A stretch of 64,000 bases of DNA from Vampirovibrionales bacterium (GCA_029866025.1 JARXAD010000012.1:1-64000), one strand, 5' to 3'; numbered from the stretch's first letter, positions 41,911-51,528 are shown. Numbers and translations: made by a program. The notes: generated by a model not told the origin, from the letters alone.

Positions 41911-42933
41911 ATGACAGCCACCCTCACTGCCCCTACTCCTAGCGTAACATCCACTACAGCCACACCCTCGTGGGAAGCGTGGATGACCCTTATTGCCCAG
42001 CAACGTTGGGACGCCACCGAGGGCCTCATCGAAGCGTCGTGGATGCAAAGCGTTCCTGTCACCGTTCGTCAACAGTTGGTGGGTGAATTTTCCAGCCTAC
42101 GTAGCGAATTTAACTGTCATGGCCAATGCCCTAAAGCACTAAAAGACGTTACCCAAAAATTAACCCGCTTAGCCCTTCCCACCACGCCCTATGAGTGGAC
42201 GCTATGGCTGGCCGATGTCTATCCACAATCCATGGAAACGCCTTGGCTGGAGTGGACTGGCGAAGGCGAAATGACACCTGGCAAAGGGTTCTCTCTCAGC
42301 ATTTTGGATGTGAACAGCCCCCAATGGTGGTTCGCCACTCTTCTGCCTAGTATTCAAAACCAATTGGGGGCTAACGCCTCCGGTTTAACAGAGTTAGCAA
42401 CTTTGGTTCGGCTACTCGGCCCAGCCGTGTCCCCCTATTGGCTGGCGCGCCAGCAGTGGTTGGGCTTATTGGATACTGAAACAGCCGACCAAGCGTTGCC
42501 GTTACTGCAAGCCGCTACAGTTCTCTGGGGCTGGGACGAAAGTGCCATTGGTTTATTGCCTCTTCTAGCCGCTGGTGTTACGGATTCATCCACCATTCAA
42601 AACGCTCTAGAAAAGGCAGAAACCGTCATCCCCACCTCAAACGCCTTTAGCTGGGAAACCTACGCCATCGCCACTGGCTTGGTGCCCGCCCTGCAACAAG
42701 GATGGCTTATTAGTGCCCGAGATATTTACCCCGAAGCGGCCCCTACCAGTAGCCCGTTGAAAGAGCGTTTGATCAGCTCGGCTCAGCAGCCCAACAGCCC
42801 ACACGCCATTGTGTGTGCTGGCTGGCAAACCTTATGGGCCGCAGAGGCTTCCGATACCGAGCGTATCGAGTCTCTTCTGGTGAAATCCATAGAAACCACT
42901 GCCATTCATCAACTCCTTCACGTGTCTTCCTAG
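41911..42933 (+). CDS. Orphan helical protein
   Basis: This 340-residue protein from ATG 41911 (GGAAAC upstream) has an N-terminal Thr/Ser/Pro-rich segment (1-20) and then many short helices rich in Leu, Ala and Trp. These include WEAWMTLIAQQRW, YEWTLWLADVYPQ, LLGPAVSPYWLARQQWLGLL and DQALPLLQAATVLWGW. The pattern resembles an alpha-helical repeat solenoid, but no known family is evident. It precedes dcd by 42 bases on the same strand, so the pair may be co-transcribed. It has no signal peptide or membrane helix. Confidence 0.65.
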   Translation: MTATLTAPTPSVTSTTATPSWEAWMTLIAQQRWDATEGLIEASWMQSVPVTVRQQLVGEFSSLRSEFNCHGQCPKALKDVTQKLTRLALPTTPYEWTLWLADVYPQSMETPWLEWTGEGEMTPGKGFSLSILDVNSPQWWFATLLPSIQNQLGANASGLTELATLVRLLGPAVSPYWLARQQWLGLLDTETADQALPLLQAATVLWGWDESAIGLLPLLAAGVTDSSTIQNALEKAETVIPTSNAFSWETYAIATGLVPALQQGWLISARDIYPEAAPTSSPLKERLISSAQQPNSPHAIVCAGWQTLWAAEASDTERIESLLVKSIETTAIHQLLHVSS

Positions 42934-42975
42934 TTACTAAAGTCTTTTTTGAACTGTTATTTGGAAAACCCTTGT

Positions 42976-43647
42976 ATGCCTAATACCCTAGAGCGCCCCT
43001 TGGATCACTATTCTGCTACCATCCTCAATGAGCAGCAAATTTTAGAGCGCCTGCAAAGCCCCAATGCCAATGAACGCTTGTTGATTACGCCCCTCATTCG
43101 CCCCGAAGAACAATTTGGCCCCACATCCTTGGATTTGCGGCTAGGGACTGAGTTTCAGGTGATGCGCCGTGCCAACCTGACCCACCTGAACATGATGGAT
43201 GACCCAGAGCAACTGGCCCAAAACGTAAAAGACGCCATGGACGTGGTGAAAATCAAGCCGGGCGAACCCTTTGTGCTGCATCCGGGGGAATTTGCCTTGG
43301 CCAGCACCCTAGAATTTGTTCGAATCCCCCTCAATTTAGCCGCCCGCTTAGAGGGCCGCAGCACCTGGGGGCGCTTGGGCTTGCTCATTCACGCTACTGC
43401 TGGTTTTGTAGACCCCGGCTTTACCGGCGCCCTTACCTTTGAGCTGGCCAACATTAGCAATGTGCCCCTGCAACTGTACCCCGGCGTGCGCATTGCCCAA
43501 ATCTGTTTTTTCCCCACCCAACCCACGGGCTTGCCTTACAACCAAAAGCAGTACACCAAGTACAGTGGCAAAAACACCACTGCCGCCAGCGCCTTTTACA
43601 AAGACCCCGAATACGCCCGCCTGCGGAGCACAAAGTCTCTAACTTAG
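42976..43647 (+). CDS. dcd: dCTP deaminase
   Basis: This enzyme deaminates dCTP to dUTP, the first step to dTMP. The chosen start is ATG 42976 (223 residues). The core has RLEGRSTWGRLGLLIHATAGFVDPGFTG, with the conserved Arg and Ser (RS) and DPGF nucleotide-site motif, and then ELANISNVPLQLYPGVRIAQICF. The preceding FVLHPGEFALASTLEFV strand is also conserved. The version is longer than the E. coli enzyme, as in archaeal-type and cyanobacterial Dcd. It could be a bifunctional dCTP deaminase/dUTPase. Confidence 0.92.
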   Translation: MPNTLERPLDHYSATILNEQQILERLQSPNANERLLITPLIRPEEQFGPTSLDLRLGTEFQVMRRANLTHLNMMDDPEQLAQNVKDAMDVVKIKPGEPFVLHPGEFALASTLEFVRIPLNLAARLEGRSTWGRLGLLIHATAGFVDPGFTGALTFELANISNVPLQLYPGVRIAQICFFPTQPTGLPYNQKQYTKYSGKNTTAASAFYKDPEYARLRSTKSLT

Positions 43648-43659
43648 ATCAGCGTTCCC

Positions 43660-43977
43660 CTACTTTTTTGTGAAGAGCTCCTTTAGTGTTGTAAGCGCAT
43701 CTAACACCGCTTGTTTGTCAAAGCCTTTGGGTAACTCAATATATCCTGCCTCTAATTGCTTTTCGGGAGTTTCCCAATGTTTCAAGATATTATTTTTTAA
43801 AGTCGTATAATTAGGTGGGCCAAAACAGTCACTTACGGCGGAAAAATGGTTGGTTTCTGGCAAAGGTAAGCTCACAATGCAAGGGTGGTCGTTGCATTGA
43901 ACCAATTCGTCAGCCATATGTTGTGGATTACTGTTTGTAAAAATCATACCAAAGTGGGGGCGCTGGGCAATGTTCAT
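43660..43977 (-). CDS. Small orphan protein with an N-terminal HFG motif
   Basis: This 105-residue protein has no known family. The start follows AAAGG. The N-terminus MNIAQRPHFGMIFTN has FG at 9-10. The middle contains a strand-rich part with two cysteines in HPCIVSLPLP and DCFGPPNY. The C-terminal half is helical and lysine-rich, ending KELFTKK. It converges on dcd and is AT-rich. It could be exported, but there is no signal peptide. Confidence 0.7.
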   Translation of the reverse strand: MNIAQRPHFGMIFTNSNPQHMADELVQCNDHPCIVSLPLPETNHFSAVSDCFGPPNYTTLKNNILKHWETPEKQLEAGYIELPKGFDKQAVLDALTTLKELFTKK

Positions 43978-44488
43978 AACGTACCTTTCAAAAAAATGGG
44001 GGGCAATCAGGTAATCGGAGTCACTTCCCTTCTTTATAAAAGGCCCTGAATAACAACGGATGCTAAAATTCTCAAATACGTTGTTACATACGTTACAGTA
44101 GGAGCGGTGGGCTTAATACTTTTGCTCTACAGTCGTCGTCTCCACCGGGTGGATGAGATACACCATGGGCCCATTGCACCGAACGACGCCATCCCCTATG
44201 CTAAGGGCGAATGAAATAAGAGGCGTTCACGCTACACGTTCATCGAGAGTTCATAAATCTCCTTCGCTACCCAGTGCCAACATTCTAGCGTATGCTGTTT
44301 GTCTAGCACTTCAAGCGGGGTGGTCAATAACCCACGATGCTTGTAGAATAAAACTCTCTTTAATTGGTTATAGCAAGTAAGCATTGTTTAGACACAGCTC
44401 TCATAAAGTTTCGACTTGTGGAGTTTTTTCGCATCTTACCTGTGCCGCTCTCATTACGCGTTGGTTGGTTTTGAGGAACCGAACCCCT
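43978..44488. other. rpsA leader and divergent promoter region
   Basis: These 511 bases lack a credible gene. Features include CTCCACCGGGTGGATGAG (hairpin near 44139-44156) and the palindrome ATGGGCCCAT (about 44164-44173). The stretch is long enough for a leader with feedback control by S1, as known for rpsA in Proteobacteria; this is inference. The first part must also hold the minus-strand orphan promoter. Confidence 0.4.
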
Positions 44489-45646
44489 ATGGTACAAGCA
44501 TCTTCACAATCGTTTCAGTCCACTCAGGGCAACAATCCCCAAGCGGAAGCCTTTGAGGCGCTGTTAAACACCTATGGTCACGGCTTTGAGCGTGGCTTGG
44601 TGGTGCCCGCCCTGGTAATGGGGTACGAGGGCAACGGAGTGGTGGTAGACATTGGCGCCAAAACCTTGGCCATTTTGCCCCCACGTGAAGTGAACCATGG
44701 TCACACCGACAACATTCCTGAGCTATTGCCTGTAGGCAGTAAGCTAGATGTGTACGTGATGCGGGAAGACGACCACGAAGAACGCTTTATCGTCTCACGC
44801 AAGCGTGTATCTCAAGCACGGACGTGGGAAGAGCTGGCTGACTTACTAAAGAACGATGGCACCTTGCATTGTGTGGTAACCGGTAGCGTTAAGGGTGGTG
44901 TTTTAGTAGATGTTCAAGGCCTGCGTGGTTTTGTGCCTGCCAGCCACTTACGCATTCGTGAAGATATTTCTGAAATTATGGGGAAAGAACTGCCCCTCAA
45001 AATTATTAACCTCGACCCGCAAAACAACAACCTTATTTTGTCTCATAAAAAAGTAGTGCAAGATCAGGTGGCCGAGCAGCGCAAAGACGTGTTTGGCAAG
45101 TTGGAAGTGGGCACCTTGGTGGAAGGCGATATTGTTCGCCTCACAGATTTTGGCGCCTTTGTAGATTTGGGCGGTATCGATGGGCTCTTGCCATTGTCCC
45201 AAATGTCATGGCGCTGGGTGGAGCATCCGTCGGATCTCTACAAAATTGGCGACAAAGTGACGGTAGAAATTATTGGCGTAGACCCCGATCGGGGCCGCAT
45301 TAGTCTTTCCATCAAAAGCCAGTACCAAGATCCTTGGAACGAAGTGTCCAATGCCTTGGGTTACGGTGATAAGGTGGAAGGCACGCTTACCCGCATTAAG
45401 CACTTTGGCGCCTTTGTGGAAGTGTACCCTGGCGTGGAAGCGTTGCTTCCCAGTAAGGAAATGGCCGATTACGAAAGCGCCAACAGCATCCAGCTTAAAC
45501 AAGGTGACCGCATCGCCGTGTACATTGCCAAGTTTCAACCGGAAGAACGCCGCATAGCGCTAAGTTTTAACCTCACCGGTGAAGACGGTGCTGGCGAATA
45601 CACGCCTGTGGCTTCTGCTCCAACCGAAGAATCAGCTGCGGTATAA
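44489..45646 (+). CDS. rpsA: 30S ribosomal protein S1 (four S1 domains)
   Basis: The start is the ATG at 44489 because GAGG lies upstream; the longer ORF adds an unlikely N-terminus. The 385-residue protein has four S1 OB-fold domains: about 25-95 (GVVVDIGAK), 115-180 (GGVLVDVQGLRGFVPASHL), 205-275 (FGAFVDLGGIDGLLPLSQM) and 295-365 (FGAFVEVYPGVEALLPSKEM). Bacteria such as E. coli have six, while four-domain S1 is usual in Gram-positive bacteria. The protein helps ribosomes bind structured mRNA. A strong terminator follows. Confidence 0.95.
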   Translation: MVQASSQSFQSTQGNNPQAEAFEALLNTYGHGFERGLVVPALVMGYEGNGVVVDIGAKTLAILPPREVNHGHTDNIPELLPVGSKLDVYVMREDDHEERFIVSRKRVSQARTWEELADLLKNDGTLHCVVTGSVKGGVLVDVQGLRGFVPASHLRIREDISEIMGKELPLKIINLDPQNNNLILSHKKVVQDQVAEQRKDVFGKLEVGTLVEGDIVRLTDFGAFVDLGGIDGLLPLSQMSWRWVEHPSDLYKIGDKVTVEIIGVDPDRGRISLSIKSQYQDPWNEVSNALGYGDKVEGTLTRIKHFGAFVEVYPGVEALLPSKEMADYESANSIQLKQGDRIAVYIAKFQPEERRIALSFNLTGEDGAGEYTPVASAPTEESAAV

Positions 45647-45666
45647 CGACAACAAAGCAAAATTTT

Positions 45667-45705
45667 AAAAAGCCCCCACTGTTATTAAGCAATGGGGGCT
45701 TTTTT
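45667..45705. terminator. Terminator of rpsA, bidirectional
   Basis: AAAAAGCCCCCA pairs with TGGGGGCTTTTTT around a 14-base loop, 20 bases after the rpsA stop. The A-rich start also allows termination of the minus-strand orphan that follows. Confidence 0.9.
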
Positions 45706-45726
45706 GCATAAAACACCTGCTAAACC

Positions 45727-46020
45727 TCAAGCCATAGCTTCCTGATAATCAAACTTAGGTTCAAGTGTTTTAAGTCTCGTATGATAAATATTACCAGGGT
45801 AACTTGACGCTGCACTTAAATCACCGAGTTTAGAGCTATTCGGTTTCTCATCTGTTAATACGCTATAAATTGGTTTACCTTTAAATTCGCTTCCCTTACC
45901 TGACTGGGGTAGATATTCCACACCAACTGGGACGGAATTATGCTTTATGGCATCAGCAGCAGCTTCTTCTTTAGTAAGAAAATAACCTGAATAACCAAAA
46001 TTAACAGGACGGATTGACAT
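45727..46020 (-). CDS. Small orphan protein with an N-terminal NFG motif
   Basis: This 97-residue protein has no known family. It begins MSIRPVNFGYSGYFLTKEEA with FG at 8-9, and a good AGGAGC site precedes it. It continues with a polar Gly/Ser-rich part (SGKGSEFKGKPIYSVLTD) and ends in a mixed segment. It is AT-rich and lies between rpsA and the thioesterase gene. A second FKG occurs at about residue 47. No membrane segment is present. Confidence 0.7.
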   Translation of the reverse strand: MSIRPVNFGYSGYFLTKEEAAADAIKHNSVPVGVEYLPQSGKGSEFKGKPIYSVLTDEKPNSSKLGDLSAASSYPGNIYHTRLKTLEPKFDYQEAMA

Positions 46021-46161
46021 TGTATAAAGCTCCTAACTTCATACAATGGAATCTATAACAACTATACCAAGTGCGACAAAACACTTATGGATAAATAAAC
46101 GACGCTAAATAAAAAAATTGCCATGCAGGCTTATTTTAAAATTATTATTACAAATTGTTAC

Positions 46162-47160
46162 TTATTGAATGGCCTTCAAGGTACTATCCACCAAAGCTCG
46201 CTCGGCGTGGCGATTGGCCCTACGAATATCTGCCCCAGCCAGTCGCAACTCTTGTTCTGGGGTCTTGGCATTCCACGGCGGCACATCTGTGGGCAACCCG
46301 AGTGGACTCATCCGCACATACACCAAATAACACTGGGCAATAAGACGGGGTGCCTCCGGCTCATTAGGATTGACGGCCACCAACTCTACCTGCACTTCCA
46401 CACTGGTGCGCCAGGTGCGTGTAACCAAGGCCCGGCAGCGAATGGTCTCACCGATAAAGCCTGGAGATAGAAAATTTACCCGATCCATTCGGGCCCCCAC
46501 AACGGCACCATACATACACTGTTGCTTAGCCGCTTGCCGACCCGTCTGTGCCAATTGCTCCAAAATAACGCCCCCAAACACGTTACCTTGCAAATTCGCA
46601 TCGGAAGGGGTCATCTCGCGTGTTGTTTCCACCCACCACGGACTATCGGTTAAAGACAACGCCACCCACGGCGCTGCATCTTGCTCTTCAAAACGGCTGG
46701 CTTTACGAAGGTCCGCCAACTCAGCTTCCGCCTCTTGCTGAGATGAGCCATCCACGGTTAAAAAAGGCAGATGAACCGGCTTACGCTCTTTGTCCAACCC
46801 CACGTAAATCAATTTGGCTGTAGCCACATGATAGCGAGCCATATCAGCCGTTCGCATATCAATAGCATCCACGTTTACGGCAATTTCCATGGATGTATTC
46901 CACACCTGAGTGACGTGGGCTTCCATCACCACCCGATCCCACACCTTAATGGGGTGCACAAAATTGGTTCGGTCTAGCGATGCCGTGACCACCAAGAGTT
47001 GGTTATCCAAATACTTTAAGGCCGAATACGCACCCAACACATCAATAAGTTTTAACAAATAACCTTCTTTCACTAAGCTCAGGGTGTTGCAATGCTCCAT
47101 CAAGGCAGGCCAAACCAGCTCCACGCTAGATTTTTGAACAGTAAACGAAGACGATGACAT
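46162..47160 (-). CDS. Double-hotdog acyl-CoA thioesterase-like protein
   Basis: The start is ATG 47160 because GAGG lies upstream (332 residues). It contains two hotdog domains in tandem: the first (about 1-145) with LLKLIDVLGAYSALKYLDNQLLVVTASLDRTNFVHPIKVWDRVVMEAHVT, the second (about 185-320) with DANLQGNVFGGVILEQLAQTGRQAAKQQC and MDRVNFLSPGFIGETIRCRALVT. The helix with N-x-x-G is typical of the acyl-CoA hydrolase (ACOT/YciA) family, which splits acyl-CoA to free acid and CoA. The tandem arrangement is known in eukaryotic BFIT-type enzymes and some bacteria. Confidence 0.87.
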   Translation of the reverse strand: MSSSSFTVQKSSVELVWPALMEHCNTLSLVKEGYLLKLIDVLGAYSALKYLDNQLLVVTASLDRTNFVHPIKVWDRVVMEAHVTQVWNTSMEIAVNVDAIDMRTADMARYHVATAKLIYVGLDKERKPVHLPFLTVDGSSQQEAEAELADLRKASRFEEQDAAPWVALSLTDSPWWVETTREMTPSDANLQGNVFGGVILEQLAQTGRQAAKQQCMYGAVVGARMDRVNFLSPGFIGETIRCRALVTRTWRTSVEVQVELVAVNPNEPEAPRLIAQCYLVYVRMSPLGLPTDVPPWNAKTPEQELRLAGADIRRANRHAERALVDSTLKAIQ

Positions 47161-47266
47161 AAAAACCTCGGGCCAAAGGGCCCCATCACAGCAATTCCGC
47201 TCCTCTATCTTAACAAGAGCAAGGAACAATAGCGTGAAATTACCTCTGTTTTTTTATTTTTCTCAC

Positions 47267-47292
47267 AAAAAAAGCCCGCCAATGGCGGGCTT
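47267..47292 (-). terminator. Terminator ending the ribosomal protein operon after rplR
   Basis: On the minus strand GCCCGCC-ATT-GGCGGGC is followed by T7. It ends the S10-spc transcript after rplR and separates it from the thioesterase gene. Confidence 0.92.
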
Positions 47293-47312
47293 ATAAAGTA
47301 ACCATTAAACGC

Positions 47313-47681
47313 TTAAAACACGAGGCCTTGTTCGCGGGCAGCCTCTGCCAAGGCCTGAATCCGCCCATGATAAATATTACCACCGCGGTCAAAAACAATA
47401 GTTTCAATGCCTTTTGCTTTGGCACGTTGGGCAACCAAACTGCCAACGGCTTTAGCGGCATCCATAGTAGCGCCGGTTTTGTACTCAGCACGCAAGTCTT
47501 TATCTAGGCTGCTAGCAGCAACCAAGGTGACAGCCTGGCTATCATCAATGACTTGAGCATAAATATGCTTACCACTCCGGTACACGGCCAAACGAGGACG
47601 TGCGGTTGTGCCACTCACTTTTTTGCGAACACGCAAATGGCGGCGGTGGGTGTATTCCTGACGAGTCTTAGGGGCTGGCAT
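47313..47681 (-). CDS. rplR: 50S ribosomal protein L18
   Basis: This 122-residue protein binds 5S rRNA. It shows [78 protein letters not shown], which includes the conserved FDRGGxxYHGRIxALAxAAREGGL ending. It is the last gene of the S10-spc run: a terminator follows directly, and rpsE (S5), which normally comes next, is missing here. Confidence 0.97.
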   Translation of the reverse strand: MPAPKTRQEYTHRRHLRVRKKVSGTTARPRLAVYRSGKHIYAQVIDDSQAVTLVAASSLDKDLRAEYKTGATMDAAKAVGSLVAQRAKAKGIETIVFDRGGNIYHGRIQALAEAAREQGLVF

Positions 47682-47732
47682 AACATAAAACCTATAACGT
47701 GATTGAATTAAGCAACGAGCAAAATGATTAAC

Positions 47733-48287
47733 TTATTTTTTTCCCGATTTACCGGCTTTACGACGCACTTTTTCACCTGCAAAGCGGATACCCTTACCTT
47801 TGTAAGGCTCAGGAGGACGGTGGCTACGAATTTGGGCGCACAAATCACCCACATGCTGGGGATGAATACCGCGGATGGAAAGCTTGGTGTTGGCGTCTAC
47901 TTTTACTTCCATGGTGGCTGGAATGGGAATGGTTACGGGATGACTAAAACCCAGTGTTAAGGTTAAGGTACTTCCTTGAACCGCGGCACGGTAACCCACA
48001 CCCACGATTTCCATGTTTTTTTCAAAGCCTTTGGAAACACCAGTAATCATGTTGTTCAACAAGGTACGCGACAGACCATGAAGGGAACGGAACTGGCGCT
48101 CATCATTGGGACGTTTAACAGTGATACGCTTGCCTTCTTGATCAAAGGTAAGGCCCGCGTGAAAGCGCTCTTTTAATTGGCCTAAGGGGCCTTTCACAGA
48201 GGCTTCCACCCAGTTTTCGTCGATGGCAATAAAAGCTACATCCACTTTTTCGGGAACATCAATGGGTAATTTTCCAATACGAGACAT
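47733..48287 (-). CDS. rplF: 50S ribosomal protein L6
   Basis: This 184-residue protein has MSRIGKLPIDVPEKVDV and the C-terminal QHVGDLCAQIRSHRPPEPYKGKGIRFAGEKVRRKAGKSGKK, the family end. L6 lies near the factor-binding region of the 50S subunit. A gap of 51 bases separates it from rplR. Confidence 0.97.
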   Translation of the reverse strand: MSRIGKLPIDVPEKVDVAFIAIDENWVEASVKGPLGQLKERFHAGLTFDQEGKRITVKRPNDERQFRSLHGLSRTLLNNMITGVSKGFEKNMEIVGVGYRAAVQGSTLTLTLGFSHPVTIPIPATMEVKVDANTKLSIRGIHPQHVGDLCAQIRSHRPPEPYKGKGIRFAGEKVRRKAGKSGKK

Positions 48288-48347
48288 AATCGTTACCGTT
48301 CTGAAATCAAAAAAGTTAGCATTACAAAGAAAGAGTTATCAAACAGG

Positions 48348-48749
48348 TTAGAAAACCGTACAAATCACTTCGCCACCCAAACGGTCGTGACGCGCTTGAC
48401 GATCCGACATGAGTCCTTTGCTGGTACTCACCACAGCAACGCCAGCACCATTAGCAATCCGAGGCAGCGCATCGGCTTTAAAGTACTTACGCAAACCTGG
48501 TTTGCTGACTCGCTTAATAGACCCAAACACAGGGCGTCCCGAGTAATCATACTGAAGGACCAGACGAATTTGACGGAAACCTGTTTTGGGTAATTCTTTC
48601 AATTCCACTTGACGCACATAACCTTCAGCCTTTAAAAGGTTGGCCAGATTATGCTTTAAGCTGGAATAGGGGATCACCACATCCACGTGGCCTGCCAAGG
48701 AGGCATTCCGCAAGCGGGTGAGAAAATCGGCAATGGGATCAGAGTTCAT
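48348..48749 (-). CDS. rpsH: 30S ribosomal protein S8
   Basis: This 133-residue protein starts MNSDPIADFLTRLRNASLAGHVDVVIPYSSLKHNLANLLKAEGYV and ends GVAVVSTSKGLMSDRQARHDRLGGEVICTVF. The last segment contains the conserved STSKGxMSDRxAR motif that contacts 16S rRNA. S8 is a central-domain assembly protein and in many bacteria a feedback repressor of the spc operon. Confidence 0.97.
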   Translation of the reverse strand: MNSDPIADFLTRLRNASLAGHVDVVIPYSSLKHNLANLLKAEGYVRQVELKELPKTGFRQIRLVLQYDYSGRPVFGSIKRVSKPGLRKYFKADALPRIANGAGVAVVSTSKGLMSDRQARHDRLGGEVICTVF

Positions 48750-48789
48750 ACAAATTGTCCGTTATATAAAGGAAGATTACTGAAAGACG

Positions 48790-48996
48790 TTACCAACTAG
48801 CTTTGTTCACGCCTGGCAATTTGCCCTCAGAGGCTGATTTACGCAAGCATAGACGGCATATACCAAACAAACGAAAGAAACCACGAGGACGGCCGCACAA
48901 GCTGCAACGGTTACGCAGTTTAACCGTTGAAAATTTACCTTTTGCCGCTTTAACACGACGTTTGAGTTCTTTGTCCACCGAGGATACTTTAGCCAC
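48790..48996 (-). CDS. rpsN: 30S ribosomal protein S14, zinc-binding type
   Basis: This 68-residue protein has [25 protein letters not shown], so two CxxC pairs bind one zinc (type Z). Cyanobacteria with photosynthesis normally have the longer zinc-free form of about 100 residues, so this short form is a useful marker. The N-terminal part has seven or so more residues than the standard 61. Confidence 0.95.
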   Translation of the reverse strand: MAKVSSVDKELKRRVKAAKGKFSTVKLRNRCSLCGRPRGFFRLFGICRLCLRKSASEGKLPGVNKASW

Positions 48997-49015
48997 TGAA
49001 AAAATCTCCTAAAAG

Positions 49016-49612
49016 TTATGCAATCGCCGCTTCTGGCTTTAAATCTGTTTTGGAATCCGTTTTTTCAACTTTGGGCTTACGGAACGGCATACCCACATGA
49101 GTTAGCAAGGACAACGCTTCTGCATCAGTTTTAGCAGACGTACAGATGGTGATGTTCATGCCCCGTGTAGAAATAACGTTTTCGTATTTCACTTCAGGGA
49201 AAATCAACTGATCCTTGAGACCCATGTTGTAATTGCCACGACCATCAAAACTTTTGGGATTTAGGCCACGGAAATCGCGAATCCGAGGAATGGAAATAGC
49301 AATCAACTTATTTAAAAAATCATACATACGTTCGCCACGAAGGGTAACCATTACACCAACCGTCATACCTTCGCGAACCTTAAAGCCAGCAACCGACTTC
49401 ATCGCCTTACGAGGAATGGCTTTTTGGCCAGTAATTGCAGACAGTTCAGAGAGACAAGCGTCTAATATTTTAGCGTTACTAGCACCTTCACCCACGCCAA
49501 TGTTAATGACGATTTTTTGAAACTTGGGCACCTGCATGACACTGGTATAACCCAGCTCCTGCTTAAGGGCAGGGACGATTTCAGAATGGTAGCGTTCTTT
49601 AAGGTTTTTCAT
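49016..49612 (-). CDS. rplE: 50S ribosomal protein L5
   Basis: This 198-residue protein has the L5 core: [51 protein letters not shown], and [31 protein letters not shown]5 binds 5S rRNA and touches the P-site tRNA. About 18 extra residues at the C-terminus ([16 protein letters not shown]) exceed the usual end at GMPF. Confidence 0.97.
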   Translation of the reverse strand: MKNLKERYHSEIVPALKQELGYTSVMQVPKFQKIVINIGVGEGASNAKILDACLSELSAITGQKAIPRKAMKSVAGFKVREGMTVGVMVTLRGERMYDFLNKLIAISIPRIRDFRGLNPKSFDGRGNYNMGLKDQLIFPEVKYENVISTRGMNITICTSAKTDAEALSLLTHVGMPFRKPKVEKTDSKTDLKPEAAIA

Positions 49613-49712
49613 CAGAGTTCAAAGCCGTAAGTGTGATAAAGGGACGTTATTTTAACGGGAACAGAATCCGTTGTCATCTAAAAGTTATTAAAAGCCTAAG
49701 CTTAGTCGTCGA

Positions 49713-50093
49713 TTAATCGTCTATAGGCTGACCAGAGCACTTGGAAATGCGGATACGCTTGGTTTTACCAGCATCATTGGTTACGAGCTTACGGCCCAAA
49801 CGAGTGGGACGGTCAGCCTTGTGGTCAAACACCATAAGATTGGAGAGGTGGATGGGAGCCTCAGTCTCAACAATACCACCGGCCACACCCAGCATGGGGT
49901 TTGGCTTGGTCGCACGACGAATCATATTCAACCCTTCAACCACAGCTTTGCTGTCGTCTTTTAAGATGAGCTTTACCACACCTGTCTTACCACGGTCTTT
50001 ACCAGTAAGTACATACACCGTATCGCCACGTTTCACATGAGGCTTATCAGTGCCAGGCTTGGCTTTAGAAGTATTGCGTTTCGTGAGGTTCAT
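49713..50093 (-). CDS. rplX: 50S ribosomal protein L24
   Basis: This 126-residue protein has the KOW motif HVKRGDTVYVLTGKDRGKTGVVKLIL at residues 19-44 and the following EGLNMIRRATKPN, ETEAPIHLSNLMVFDHK. L24 starts 50S assembly. A short basic N-terminal extension (residues 1-18) precedes the KOW motif and the C-terminus is slightly longer than usual. Confidence 0.97.
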   Translation of the reverse strand: MNLTKRNTSKAKPGTDKPHVKRGDTVYVLTGKDRGKTGVVKLILKDDSKAVVEGLNMIRRATKPNPMLGVAGGIVETEAPIHLSNLMVFDHKADRPTRLGRKLVTNDAGKTKRIRISKCSGQPIDD

Positions 50094-50143
50094 AGCCGAG
50101 TCAATCCTAAGAGGAAAAAGTTAAAATAAGAAATACGTAGAAA

Positions 50144-50509
50144 TTAAACCACTTCAGGGGCAAGAGAGACAATTTTCATATAGCCTTTGTCACGTAATTC
50201 ACGGGCAATGGGTCCAAAAATACGAGTGCCTTTAGGATTGCCATCTTTACCGATAATCACCACCGCGTTTTCGTCAAAGCTAATCACCGAACCATCTTGA
50301 CGACGATTGGCAAAGCGCGTACGGACTACAACTGCGTCCACCACATCGGATTTTTTGACACTTCCGTTAGGCTGGGCCTTTTTAACAGTGACTTTAACTT
50401 TATCGCCGATTTTTGCAAATTTGGCACCTTTGTTCATCACGCGAATAATGAGAACTTCTTGTGCGCCGGTGTTATCGGCAACTTGGCAACGGCTTTCTTG
50501 CTGTAACAT
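50144..50509 (-). CDS. rplN: 50S ribosomal protein L14
   Basis: This 121-residue protein starts [25 protein letters not shown], has the conserved internal [15 protein letters not shown] and [28 protein letters not shown], and ends [28 protein letters not shown]. It sits at the intersubunit face by the GTPase factor site. It stands between rplX and rpsQ in the usual order. Confidence 0.97.
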   Translation of the reverse strand: MLQQESRCQVADNTGAQEVLIIRVMNKGAKFAKIGDKVKVTVKKAQPNGSVKKSDVVDAVVVRTRFANRRQDGSVISFDENAVVIIGKDGNPKGTRIFGPIARELRDKGYMKIVSLAPEVV

Positions 50510-50578
50510 TTGACCTGAATCCTTTTAGACAAGCGGCCTTAGGAATGAAAAGACCCACTTCAGTTAAGTTAAAAACAA

Positions 50579-50830
50579 TTACAATTCTTGGGTTTGTTCC
50601 ACAACGACTTTTAGACGCCATGTCTTTTCTTTACTAATGGGCGAACATTCTTCAATAGTCACCAAATCACCTTCGCGACAGGTACCCTCTAAGGCATGGG
50701 CCTTAAATTTGGTAGTCCAACGCATATACTTACCATACTTTGGATGCTTTTTATATTCGTTCACCGCTACCACGATGGTTTTTTGCATCTTGGTAGATAC
50801 AACGCGGCCAGTTTTTTCTTTTTTGGACAT
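50579..50830 (-). CDS. rpsQ: 30S ribosomal protein S17
   Basis: This 83-residue protein starts [47 protein letters not shown], and the second half has [25 protein letters not shown]. These are the OB-fold segments of S17, a primary 16S-binding protein. It sits between rpmC and rplN. Confidence 0.97.
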   Translation of the reverse strand: MSKKEKTGRVVSTKMQKTIVVAVNEYKKHPKYGKYMRWTTKFKAHALEGTCREGDLVTIEECSPISKEKTWRLKVVVEQTQEL

Positions 50831-50857
50831 TGGGAAGACTCCAAAGGGCTTATAAAG

Positions 50858-51085
50858 TTAGGAAACCAGCTCAGCTTGAGCGGCAGAGTGCTTTTTTTCG
50901 TGAAGAACGGTGGAAATTTGAGAAACCAAGTGTTTGATTTTACGAATCAAAGAAGGATTTTCCAATTGATTCAAGGATTTTTTAAAGCGCAACTGGAAGA
51001 CTTCTTTGACCAAAGTATCCAATTGATTTTGCAAATCATCTTCGTTCATGGCACGAAGTTCAGCCAATGTTGTTGCGGTGCTCAT
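50858..51085 (-). CDS. rpmC: 50S ribosomal protein L29
   Basis: This 75-residue two-helix protein has [54 protein letters not shown], the L29 pattern. L29 with L23 forms the docking site of trigger factor. Its ATG overlaps the rplP stop (ATGA), so the two are translationally coupled. Confidence 0.95.
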   Translation of the reverse strand: MSTATTLAELRAMNEDDLQNQLDTLVKEVFQLRFKKSLNQLENPSLIRKIKHLVSQISTVLHEKKHSAAQAELVS

Positions 51086-51528
51086 GATTCTACCGTTTCT
51101 AGTCCTGAGGTCAGTATCATATCGGATTTAATGAGGATCTTTGTTTTAATGGGGAACTTTTGGGCCGCCAAAGACAACGCCTTCACAGCAACCACACGAT
51201 CCACACCTGAGATTTCAAACATTACACGACCGGGCTTAACCACAGCGACCCAATACTCGGGAGACCCTTTACCACTACCCATACGGGTTTCTGCAGGTTT
51301 TTTGGTTACAGGTTTGTCTGGGAAAATACGAATCCAGATTTTACCGCCCCGTTTAATACCACGAGTCATGGCACGACGACCGGCTTCAATTTCGCGGCTC
51401 GTAATCCAACCGGGCTCTAAGGCTTGAAGAGCATACTCACCAAAATGAATGGTAGTACCGCGGGTTTCAGAACCCGTCATACGGCCTCGCATCTGCTTGC
51501 GATATTTGGTGCGCTTCGGCAATAACAT
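51082..51528 (-). CDS. rplP: 50S ribosomal protein L16
   Basis: This 148-residue protein is taken from the ATG at 51528, where [19 protein letters not shown] begins. It has the centre [49 protein letters not shown], the tRNA-contact and 23S-binding regions. A methionine five residues further out is less likely. It overlaps rpmC by four bases. Confidence 0.97.
   Translation of the reverse strand: MLLPKRTKYRKQMRGRMTGSETRGTTIHFGEYALQALEPGWITSREIEAGRRAMTRGIKRGGKIWIRIFPDKPVTKKPAETRMGSGKGSPEYWVAVVKPGRVMFEISGVDRVVAVKALSLAAQKFPIKTKILIKSDMILTSGLETVES

Noticed and set aside
44153-44380. 75-codon ORF in the rpsA leader
   Set aside because: No ribosome site, unlikely composition, and it ends where the rpsA leader begins.
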